Shown: piece after piece, positions 1 through 5,057 of the stretch | How the letters are laid out: the number at the start of each line of letters is the position of its first letter | How positions within the stretch are numbered: position 1 is the stretch's first letter | Assembly (NCBI GenBank): GCA_003511885.1 | Contig: DOIX01000009.1 | Coordinates: 12,014-17,070, forward strand | Reading direction: 5' to 3' | Source: Cyanobacteria bacterium UBA11153 | GTDB taxonomy: Bacteria > Cyanobacteriota > Cyanobacteriia > Cyanobacteriales > Coleofasciculaceae | Length of the DNA: 5,057 nt | The notes under the pieces: generated by a model | What the model was told of the DNA's origin: nothing | What the model saw: only the letters and a program-made list of their open reading frames with translations | The model's database searches: none | Made by a program: the position numbers and the translations under genes

Positions 1-52
1 CACCCCATCCTCACGAAAAGACTTTTTCATCAAACTCTAGTTAGTAAAAAAT

Positions 53-2860
53 ATGAAAGGAGGTTTTGTTAAAGAAAATTACAATCGTTATATTGGAATT
101 AGTGGCAGTATTTTGCTCTGGATAATTGCGAATACTTCTGTTTCTCAGTGTCAAATTATACCCGATAGTACCCTGCCAAACAATACTCGTGTCACTTCTA
201 GTGGTAGTGGTTGGACAATTGACCAAGGTACGAGAATTGGCAATAATTTGTTTCATAGTTTTGTGGATTTTTCTGTGCCTACTGGTAATAATGCTGTTTT
301 TGATAATACTACAGATATTCAGAATATTATTAATCGGGTGACGGGTAGAAACATATCTAATATTGATGGTTTAATTCAGGCTAACGGTAATGCTAATTTC
401 TTTTTAATTAATCCGAATGGAATTGTTTTTGAAGCAAATGCTCAGTTAAATATTGGCGGATCGTTTATAGCTAGTACTGCTGAAAGTATCAAGTTTGCTG
501 ATGGAAGTGAGTTTAGTTCGACTAATCCTCAATCCCCACCTTTATTGACAATTAATACGCCAATTGGTTTGCAGTTTGGCGCAAATCCAGGTCAAATTAT
601 TAATCGCTATCAAGCTAATAGTTTTTTGCCATTGCCAAACTCCAATCATGTTGGTTTGGAAGTGCAACCAGGTCAAACTTTAGCTTTAGTTGGTGGTGAT
701 GTTATTTTTGATGGCGGTAATGTGAGAGCATTTCAAGGGAGAATTGAACTTGGTAGTGTAGCAAATTCTGGTTTAGTTAGTCTGAATCCTACTGCTACAG
801 GTTTGGTTTTGGGATATGATGGTATTCAGAATTTCGGTAATATTCTGCTATCTGGTGGTGCTGCTGTTAATGCTAGTGGTTTAGGGGGTGGTGCGATTCA
901 GATACGAGGCGGACAAGTTTCTCTGACTGAAGGAGCGAAATTAGTTGCGGAAACTTTTGGTAATTTTAATGGTGGTGGAATTGATATTCAGGCGAATCAA
1001 TTTCAGATGGATAATCGGGCATTTATATCTACATCTACCTTTGGTGCTGGTGCGGGGGGGAATTTGAATATCCGTGCTTCACAGATAAATATGACGGGAA
1101 CTGCACCTGGAGAAGTGGCTGGACAATTATTAACCGGGACTTTTAATCCATTTAATCTTAGTAATGGTTTGTATAGTTTGAGTGTCGGTAGCGGTGCTGC
1201 GGGTGACATCACTATTGATGCGGATCAATTAATTGTTAAAAATGGAGTCAGTATATTAACAACCGCTATTAATGGTCCTGGCGGCGACTTAAACCTCAAT
1301 ATTTCAAATTTAGCAGAAATTAGCGATCGCTCTTTGTTTATTACGGGAACCGCTGGTAGTGGAAATTCTGGGAACTTTAATATTACTGCTAATCGCCTGC
1401 GGGTACTAAATGGCACATCTCTCACTACTACCGCCGCTCCGACTAGCTCCGGTAGAGGAGGGGATTTTAAAATTAGTGCTAATTCAGTGGAACTTTTGGG
1501 TACGCCTCCTGCCGCTGCCGTGCCTGGTGGTTTGTTTACTGCAACTCTTGGTAGTGGGGATGCAGGGGATTTAACTGTCAAGACAGGCGAGCTGATTATT
1601 GCTGATGGGGCACAAATCTCGGCATCTTCTGCTGGTGCAGGTAGAGGGGGACATCTAACTGTCAATGCTGATTCGATTGATTTGAAAGGTGCATCTCCTG
1701 ATGGTAAATTTCTCAGTGGTTTATTTACTTCTTCTTCTCTATTAACTGTACAAGGAAAGAGGGGTACTGCGCCAGCAGGGGATTTAACTATTAATACTCA
1801 AAGATTACTGGTGCGGGATGGGGCTCAAATTTCGGCGGCAACAGGTAGTGAGGGTGCAGCAGGAGATTTAACGATTAATGCTTCTGAATCTGTGGAGGTA
1901 AGGGGTGTTGGTGTTAATATCGATCCATCTGTGGAAAAAGTATCTTTTGGTGTGGTTGGGGATGGGATTATTCCTAGTGCTATTGATGCTAATACCAGCG
2001 GTGCAGGTAAAGCTGGTAATTTAATTATTAAGACTGGAGAGTTAATTGTACGGGATGGGGCAGAAGTTGGGGTGAGAGGTACGGGTGCTGGTGCGGCTGG
2101 GGATTTGCAGGTAAGTGCTAATTTAATTCGAGTCTATAACCAAGGTGCGATTAGTGCGGCGACAGTGGCTGGGAGTCAGGGAAATATTAAATTACAAGCA
2201 GATGGGATAATTTTGCAGGATAATAGCAGAATTACGACTAATACAGGGAATAGCGATGGCGGTAATATTGAGATTGATGCGATCGCGCTAGTAGCGAAAG
2301 ATAATAGCGATATTACTGCTAATGCCCAAAAAGGTCGAGGTGGTAGGGTTAGGGTGACGGCTGATGGTATTTTTGGTATAGTCTTTCGACCAAAATTGAC
2401 TCCAGAAAGCGATATTACGGCTACTTCTGATTTAGGACCAGAGTTTAGTGGTATTGTCCAAATTATCATTCAAGGACTAGATCCTAGTCGAGGATTAGTT
2501 CCATTGCCAATAAATTTAACCAACTCTTCTGCTCAAATTACTACGGGTTGTGCCGCAGATAGAGGTAATTCTTTTACTGTAACAGGAAGAGGTGGTTTGC
2601 CTGAAGATCCGACTCAGAGTCTTCTCGGTACGAGTATTTGGCAGGATTTGCGCCCTTTGCCAGAAAGTGGGGCAGATGGGGAAAGTGGTGAAAATGGAAT
2701 AATTCCGGTTTCGGAAACTTTACCATCTCCGATTATAGAAGCTACTGGATGGGAAGTTAATGGTAAAGGTGAGATTGACTTGGTTGCAGATGCAAGGTAT
2801 TCAGATGGTAATTGGTATAATCGAGATCGTTGTCATGCAGGAATATCTGATAACTGGTAG
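53..2860 (+). CDS. TpsA-type filamentous haemagglutinin-like exoprotein (two-partner secretion, cyanobacterial family)
   Basis: Predicted large secreted or surface-attached beta-solenoid protein of the two-partner-secretion class, 935 residues. Residues 13-33 look like a Sec signal peptide. Residues about 34-180 match the haemagglutination-activity/TPS domain, which a TpsB (FhaC/ShlB-like) outer-membrane pore recognises: QIIPDSTLPNN opening, NLFHSF at 65-70, IQNIINRVTG at 89-98, NPNGI at 120-124, then IGGSFIAST. Residues 205-236 carry the usual family stretch (LALVGGDVIFDGGN, GRIELGSV). Residues about 255-770 are degenerate repeats with GDLTI and DGAQISA motifs. Residues 829-867 (ITTGC, FTVTGRGGLP, WQDLR) and 891-914 (ATGWEVN, IDLVADA) form the C-terminal block usual in cyanobacterial homologues. 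Cys833 and Cys927 flank that block. The ATG at 53 is chosen because an in-frame TAG lies at 38-40 and no other usual start codon falls between them. No TpsB partner is encoded here. The biological role (adhesion, aggregation, sheath or S-layer-like function) cannot be told from sequence. Family assignment is confident. Confidence 0.93.
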   Translation: MKGGFVKENYNRYIGISGSILLWIIANTSVSQCQIIPDSTLPNNTRVTSSGSGWTIDQGTRIGNNLFHSFVDFSVPTGNNAVFDNTTDIQNIINRVTGRNISNIDGLIQANGNANFFLINPNGIVFEANAQLNIGGSFIASTAESIKFADGSEFSSTNPQSPPLLTINTPIGLQFGANPGQIINRYQANSFLPLPNSNHVGLEVQPGQTLALVGGDVIFDGGNVRAFQGRIELGSVANSGLVSLNPTATGLVLGYDGIQNFGNILLSGGAAVNASGLGGGAIQIRGGQVSLTEGAKLVAETFGNFNGGGIDIQANQFQMDNRAFISTSTFGAGAGGNLNIRASQINMTGTAPGEVAGQLLTGTFNPFNLSNGLYSLSVGSGAAGDITIDADQLIVKNGVSILTTAINGPGGDLNLNISNLAEISDRSLFITGTAGSGNSGNFNITANRLRVLNGTSLTTTAAPTSSGRGGDFKISANSVELLGTPPAAAVPGGLFTATLGSGDAGDLTVKTGELIIADGAQISASSAGAGRGGHLTVNADSIDLKGASPDGKFLSGLFTSSSLLTVQGKRGTAPAGDLTINTQRLLVRDGAQISAATGSEGAAGDLTINASESVEVRGVGVNIDPSVEKVSFGVVGDGIIPSAIDANTSGAGKAGNLIIKTGELIVRDGAEVGVRGTGAGAAGDLQVSANLIRVYNQGAISAATVAGSQGNIKLQADGIILQDNSRITTNTGNSDGGNIEIDAIALVAKDNSDITANAQKGRGGRVRVTADGIFGIVFRPKLTPESDITATSDLGPEFSGIVQIIIQGLDPSRGLVPLPINLTNSSAQITTGCAADRGNSFTVTGRGGLPEDPTQSLLGTSIWQDLRPLPESGADGESGENGIIPVSETLPSPIIEATGWEVNGKGEIDLVADARYSDGNWYNRDRCHAGISDNW
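56..63 (+). promoter_or_regulatory. Shine-Dalgarno-like AAAGGAGG just downstream of the start codon
   Basis: A near-perfect anti-16S motif occupies codons 2-4 of the exoprotein gene, so it lies after the ATG at 53 and cannot serve it. No clear Shine-Dalgarno motif lies upstream in 41-52. There is also no in-frame ATG, GTG or TTG at normal spacing downstream: the first in-frame TTG is at 113, inside the signal peptide. It may be coincidence, a site that stalls ribosomes, or a sign of an unusual start. The motif itself is certain; its function is not known. Confidence 0.3.
89..151 (+). other. Predicted signal peptide of the TpsA-like protein
   Basis: Codons 13-33 encode a hydrophobic core (IGISGSILLWIIANTSV) after a short N-region with Lys7 and Arg12. 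The mature family start, QIIPDSTLP, begins at residue 34, so cleavage is expected just before it. The residues before the site are S-V-S-Q-C, not the usual A-x-A, which makes the exact site uncertain. A lipoprotein signal is unlikely: Gln32 sits at -1 to Cys33, where Gly, Ala or Ser is normal. Confidence 0.65.
152..592 (+). other. TPS / haemagglutination-activity domain (coding segment)
   Basis: Residues about 34-180 of the exoprotein form the N-terminal secretion domain. In characterised TpsA proteins such as FhaB this domain is sufficient for recognition by the POTRA domains of the TpsB pore and nucleates the right-handed beta-helix. The visible anchors are NRVTG (94-98), the NIDGLI segment (103-108), NPNGI (120-124) and TPIGLQFG (169-176). 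The second classical TPS motif, NPNL, is not obvious, as is common in the cyanobacterial branch. The C-terminal boundary is approximate. Confidence 0.85.
1202..2134 (+). repeat. Degenerate solenoid repeats in the exoprotein (GDLTI...DGAQISA type)
   Basis: Residues 384-694 contain about five recurring units that start with a G-[DN]-[LIF]-x-[IV] strand. They begin near residues 384, 440, 505, 576 and 655, so the period is irregular at about 56-79 residues. The last three are the most alike: each has GD/GN-L-[TI]-[VI]-x-T, then L-[IL]-[VI]-x-DGA, then a Gly/Ala-rich turn, a second G-[DH]-L-[TQ]-V/I strand and a [VL]-x-x-x-G segment. The same resemblance is visible in the DNA near 1565, 1778 and 2015. 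This is typical of TpsA shafts and would favour unequal recombination between copies. Confidence 0.8.
1323..1330. repeat. HIP1 octamer GCGATCGC
   Basis: A perfect copy of the highly iterated palindrome found in many cyanobacterial genomes. It lies inside the exoprotein gene and supports a cyanobacterial origin. Confidence 0.85.
2279..2286. repeat. HIP1 octamer GCGATCGC
   Basis: Second perfect HIP1 palindrome, also inside the exoprotein gene. Two copies in about 1 kb agree with the cyanobacterial style of the encoded proteins. Confidence 0.85.
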
Positions 2861-2919
2861 GGAAGAGCAGGAATTTTACAGCGTATTTCTTAACCACTAG
2901 AGAGGATAATTAAGAACTA
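2861..2919 (+). other. Short intergenic gap, probable operon junction
   Basis: These 59 bases separate the two large genes. No hairpin followed by a T-run is visible, and no -35/-10 pair with acceptable spacing was found, so the second gene is most likely co-transcribed with the first. The only Shine-Dalgarno-like element is GAGG at 2902-2905, 14 bases before the ATG at 2920. That is longer than ideal, but weak or absent Shine-Dalgarno motifs are common in cyanobacteria. Confidence 0.55.
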
Positions 2920-4932
2920 ATGGCTACAATCATAGTTACAACTACAGCCAATAGCGGTACAGGCTCTTTAAGAGCAGCAATTGCATCAGCTCAGGCGGGA
3001 GATACCATTAAATTCGATTCAACTTTAGCACAGAAAACGATTACTCTTACCAGCGGGCAACTGGCAATTAACAAAAATTTGATTATTGATGGAGTTAATA
3101 CTCCTGGTTTAAAAATTAGTGGCAATAATGCTTACCGAATATTTGATGTTACTACTGCTAGTAATGTAACAATTCGTAATTTAACTATTACTAATGGAAA
3201 AACTACTGGAGTTGGCGAAAATGGAGCCGGAGCAGGAATTCGCACTGCAAGTGGTAGCACGCTTCAAGTGGTAAATACTACATTTCAAAATAATTATGCT
3301 AATGGCTCCGGAGGTGGAGCTATTTTTGGGGGATTTCGCAGCAAAACTACTGTGACTAATTCCAAATTTAATAGTAATAGCACTGGCGCTAACAATGAAA
3401 CTGGTAAAAGCCAAAGGGGTGGAGGAGCAATCGCAATTAAAAGTGAAAGTTCTCTAACTGTGACAAATAGTATATTCACCAACAATAAAGGGGTTAATGG
3501 TGGCGCTATTAATACTCTTTTAAGTGGCTTGACAATTAAGAAATCGACTTTCAAGCAAAATACCTCAACCAATTCTGGTGGTGCGATTTTTGTCGATGGG
3601 GCTTCAGCGAAAATTGATGATAGTATCGGCGGTAACGTTGAAATCAGTGAAAGTCGATTTGATGGGAATAAAGGCGTATCAGAAGGGGGAGGATTATTTA
3701 TTTATCTTTATCCGCTCGATCGAGCAACCGTCAGTAATAGTACAATTATCAACAACAGAGTTAGTGTCAACGCTCAAGGGAATGCGGTTGGTGGTGGATT
3801 GCGCCATGGCAATGGCGAGTTGATTTTAACTAATACCACGTTTGCGAATAATATAGCAGAGCGTCAAGGTGGTGGTTTATGGGTAGGTAATTCGGCTCCA
3901 GTTACGATTAATAACAGTACTTTTTATGGGAATAGAGCCGAATCAATCGATGGGAAGGAAGGTTTGGGTGGTGGCATTGCTCTGTCAAATGGCTCGGCTG
4001 CTACGAATATTACCAAAACTACCATTGCTAAGAATTATGCTGGTTTTATGGGAGGTGGTTTGTTTGCCAAAACGACAAGTGCTAAACTGACTAATACTTT
4101 AGTTACAGATAATTTTGCTAATAACGGAGGCAATCCTTGGAATATTAATCATCAAACCACCACAACTTTTACGAATGGTGGTGGCAATGTCCAATCATTA
4201 AATCCTAATCCTAATGACACCAAAATTACAGCAGGTGTTCAACTCGTCAATCCCCAATTAGGAAGCTTTACCGATAATGGTAGCTATCTCCAAACTCCTC
4301 CTCTACCAGGAAATCCAGATGTTACTGCTGGTGCGATGGCAGTTAATAGTGTCGTGACTAATTTAGTTCCTATTAATCAAAGTCAGCCCAGGGACTTAAC
4401 TGTTTTAGTCGCGGATACAAATCGCGAAGTAATAACTCAAAAAAATCGCTATCAAGAATTGCCATTAACTGATGCTACCCAACTAGGGGAAACTGACTTA
4501 CCTGAAGTACAATCGCCAGAATTAATCAATTTGGCAGATAAAATTATCGGCTCAATACCGACTCAAGTTATTGTCAACAGTGATGCTGCTTACGATAGCA
4601 GATTTAGCTTTTATCCTCCTCATGACTTAACGGATAAAATTGGAAATCTCAAAGGAGTATCCCAATTTGACAAAAACCCAAGTTATATTCTTACTCCCCC
4701 CTTGTTAAACAATGATTGGGGGGATGGAAACCTGGCTAACTTCCAAGTATCTTTGGCAAAATGGGATGCTCTCAATCTTAACTTTGGTGATTCTAGTTAT
4801 GCAAAATTAGCCGCCTCCGAGAGAGCAGGGTTATCATCAGGATTATCTGATGGGGTATTGTCTGCCCCATTTATAATTCCTGCGGCAGCGGCTGAAGACT
4901 TTTTAGGAATAGGAAATAATAAATCACTGTAA
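2920..4932 (+). CDS. Right-handed parallel beta-helix repeat protein with an unassigned C-terminal region
   Basis: Predicted beta-solenoid protein of 670 residues from a family common in filamentous cyanobacteria, related to polymorphic-outer-membrane-protein/CSLREA-type repeats. Residues 3-33 hold the characteristic opening block (TIIVTTTANSGTGSLRAAI, then AGDTIKFD). Residues 41-75 follow the family pattern (TSGQLAINKNLIIDG, ISGNNAYRIF). Residues 83-404 are about eleven rungs with an N-[ST]-x-[FI]-x-x-N step followed by GG[AG][IL]. Residues 404-472 (NPWNIN, NGGGNVQSLNPNPND, NPQLGSFTDNGSYLQ, PLPGNPDVTAGA) resemble the usual closing block before a 'choice-of-anchor' end, though divergent from the common DNGGPTQT/LPGSPAIDAG form. 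Residues about 487-670 are not recognised. There is no N-terminal signal peptide, no RTX nonapeptide series and no transmembrane segment, so location is uncertain. The ATG at 2920 is the first start after an in-frame TAA at 2911-2913. A catalytic role, for example as a polysaccharide lyase, is possible in this fold, but no active site can be assigned. Confidence 0.88.
   Translation: MATIIVTTTANSGTGSLRAAIASAQAGDTIKFDSTLAQKTITLTSGQLAINKNLIIDGVNTPGLKISGNNAYRIFDVTTASNVTIRNLTITNGKTTGVGENGAGAGIRTASGSTLQVVNTTFQNNYANGSGGGAIFGGFRSKTTVTNSKFNSNSTGANNETGKSQRGGGAIAIKSESSLTVTNSIFTNNKGVNGGAINTLLSGLTIKKSTFKQNTSTNSGGAIFVDGASAKIDDSIGGNVEISESRFDGNKGVSEGGGLFIYLYPLDRATVSNSTIINNRVSVNAQGNAVGGGLRHGNGELILTNTTFANNIAERQGGGLWVGNSAPVTINNSTFYGNRAESIDGKEGLGGGIALSNGSAATNITKTTIAKNYAGFMGGGLFAKTTSAKLTNTLVTDNFANNGGNPWNINHQTTTTFTNGGGNVQSLNPNPNDTKITAGVQLVNPQLGSFTDNGSYLQTPPLPGNPDVTAGAMAVNSVVTNLVPINQSQPRDLTVLVADTNREVITQKNRYQELPLTDATQLGETDLPEVQSPELINLADKIIGSIPTQVIVNSDAAYDSRFSFYPPHDLTDKIGNLKGVSQFDKNPSYILTPPLLNNDWGDGNLANFQVSLAKWDALNLNFGDSSYAKLAASERAGLSSGLSDGVLSAPFIIPAAAAEDFLGIGNNKSL
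3166..4131 (+). repeat. Beta-helix rung repeats (about eleven) in the second protein
   Basis: Residues 83-404 repeat an N-[ST]-[TKIR]-[FI]-x-x-N step, then a turn and GG[AG][IL]. Clear rung starts fall near residues 120 (TTFQNN), 148 (SKFNSN), 184 (SIFTNN), 209 (STFKQN), 245 (SRFDGN), 274 (STIINN), 306 (TTFANN), 333 (STFYGN), 367 (TTIAKN) and 393 (TLVTDN). Spacing is about 25-36 residues; insertions lie in the turns. The Asn ladder and stacked hydrophobics are typical of a right-handed parallel beta-helix. Confidence 0.85.
4378..4929 (+). other. Unassigned C-terminal region of the beta-helix protein
   Basis: Residues about 487-670 follow the closing block of the beta-helix and lose the Gly/Asn/Thr repeat character. 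They include a segment rich in acidic residues and Leu/Pro (about 510-545), an aromatic/Pro patch (FSFYPPHDL, 562-570), a Pro/Asn/Trp stretch (590-605) and an Ala/Ser/Gly-rich tail ending APFIIPAAAAEDFLGIG. The acidic and hydrophobic tail could be an uncleaved C-terminal secretion signal, but that is inference. I recognise no family here. Confidence 0.4.
4696..4723. repeat. C6/G6 inverted repeat inside the beta-helix gene
   Basis: Six C (4696-4701) and six G (4718-4723) can pair around a 16-base spacer. The spacer contains a second small palindrome, TTGTTAAACAA (4702-4712). The element is in frame and encodes about LTPPLLNNDWGD. It resembles the C-run/G-run palindromic repeats scattered through many cyanobacterial genomes, usually between genes. 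The pairing is seen directly; its status as a dispersed repeat is inferred. Confidence 0.4.
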
Positions 4933-4992
4933 ATTTTTTGGTGAGAATGTCTTGGCTTTTGCGGATTTATTTAGGGCTTGCTGTATAAGGCA
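4933..4992. other. Non-coding gap after the beta-helix gene
   Basis: No convincing rho-independent terminator is present. There is a T6 run at 4934-4939 immediately after the stop codon; the only pairing around it is a four-base TCAC/GTGA match across a long loop. The segment TTAGGGCTTGCTG at 4971-4983 recalls the ends of some insertion sequences, but no partner repeat is in view. Confidence 0.4.
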
Positions 4993-5057
4993 TTAACCTT
5001 GACAACAATTAGCTTCGAGTGCTGTCTTGAGCTGGGAAACGTACCAGGAATAAGAGT
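4993..5057 (-). CDS. Possible 3' end of a convergent gene (partial, product unknown)
   Basis: On the minus strand one frame is open from the right edge (first full codon at 5055) to a TAA at 4993-4995. It would encode a 20-residue C-terminus including SWYVSQLKTALEAN and ending CCQG. The mix of aromatic, charged and amphipathic residues looks protein-like, and Lys/Leu/Ala/Glu spacing suggests a short helix. The stretch is too short for a statistical case; the other two minus-strand frames also stay open to later stops. If real, this gene converges on the beta-helix gene with a 60-base gap. It could belong to a host gene or a transposase. I do not recognise the product. Confidence 0.35.
   Translation of the reverse strand, partial: SYSWYVSQLKTALEANCCQG

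Noticed and set aside
1..40. Tail of an upstream gene ending at TAG 38-40
   Set aside because: All three plus-strand frames stay open until 38-72, and none of the short peptides is recognisable, so a choice would be arbitrary.
1225..1665. Minus-strand open frame of 146 codons inside the exoprotein gene
   Set aside because: It is antisense to the Gly/Ala/Thr-rich repeats, whose codon bias keeps the opposite strand open. The product is rich in Pro, Ala and Val with no family resemblance, and the plus strand has a certain gene.
2176..2469. Minus-strand open frame of 97 codons inside the exoprotein gene
   Set aside because: Same cause: a shadow of repeat codons, hydrophobic by composition, with no ribosome binding site or homology that I recognise.
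53..2860. S-layer protein or autotransporter as the identity of the first gene
   Set aside because: There is no SLH domain and no C-terminal beta-barrel. The N-terminal TPS domain and the conserved FTVTGRGGLP block fit a TpsA exoprotein, although databases often label such proteins 'S-layer family'.
2875..2910. TTTACA and GATAAT as a promoter between the two genes
   Set aside because: The hexamers are 24 bases apart, too far for a normal sigma-70-type promoter. The better-spaced TAGAGA at 2898-2903 is a poor -10 match.
3294..3572. Minus-strand frame with hydrophobic, membrane-like residues in the beta-helix gene
   Set aside because: Hydrophobicity comes from reading Asn/Thr/Ser codons (AAT, ACT, AGT) in antisense. 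The overlapping plus-strand gene explains the sequence.
4925..4945. Terminator after the beta-helix gene
   Set aside because: The T6 run has only a four-base possible stem around it (TCAC/GTGA) with a 13-base loop, and the T-run lies in the loop rather than after a stem.
4947..4988. Thirteen-codon plus-strand frame MSWLLRIYLGLAV with GGTGAG upstream
   Set aside because: It has a plausible start signal, but it is far too short to support as a gene and overlaps the possible IS-like end. There is no other evidence of translation.
4999..5027. TTGACA hexamer as a possible -35 box
   Set aside because: At 16-18 bases downstream there is no TATAAT-like hexamer (CTGTCT and neighbours), and there is no gene start on the plus strand within view.

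Overview
The window holds two large co-directional plus-strand genes that fill almost all of it, with short flanks. Both encode glycine-rich, repetitive proteins predicted to fold as beta-solenoids. The style is cyanobacterial, probably a filamentous form. The first protein matches the cyanobacterial branch of two-partner-secretion (TPS) haemagglutinin-like exoproteins from end to end. The second matches the cyanobacterial parallel beta-helix proteins that begin with a T-V-T-T-T-A-x-S-G-T-G-S-L-R-A-A-I type block. Two copies of the octamer GCGATCGC (HIP1), a hallmark of many cyanobacterial genomes, lie inside the first gene. I cannot name the species.

Layout: 1-52 is a short leader, too short to show a promoter or identify an upstream gene. 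53-2860 is a 935-residue TpsA-type exoprotein with a signal peptide, an N-terminal haemagglutination-activity/TPS domain, a long series of degenerate solenoid repeats and a family-typical C-terminal block. 2861-2919 is a 59-base gap. 2920-4932 is a 670-residue right-handed beta-helix protein with no signal peptide; its helix has about eleven rungs and is followed by roughly 185 C-terminal residues that I do not recognise. 4933-5057 contains no clear terminator. A minus-strand reading frame enters from the right edge and stops at 4993-4995; it may be the 3' end of a convergent gene.

The two main genes are probably co-transcribed, given their short spacing and the absence of a visible terminator between them. 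The first product should be exported by Sec and cross the outer membrane through a TpsB/FhaC-like pore that is not encoded here. Whether the second is exported, and whether the two proteins act together at the cell surface, cannot be settled from sequence.

I do not see a clearly new biological system. The points most worth a second look are the unassigned C-terminal region of the second protein and the C6/G6 inverted repeat inside its coding sequence. The export puzzle posed by the signal-less second protein, the misplaced strong Shine-Dalgarno motif at the start of the first gene, and the possible gene or insertion-sequence edge at the right end also merit attention.
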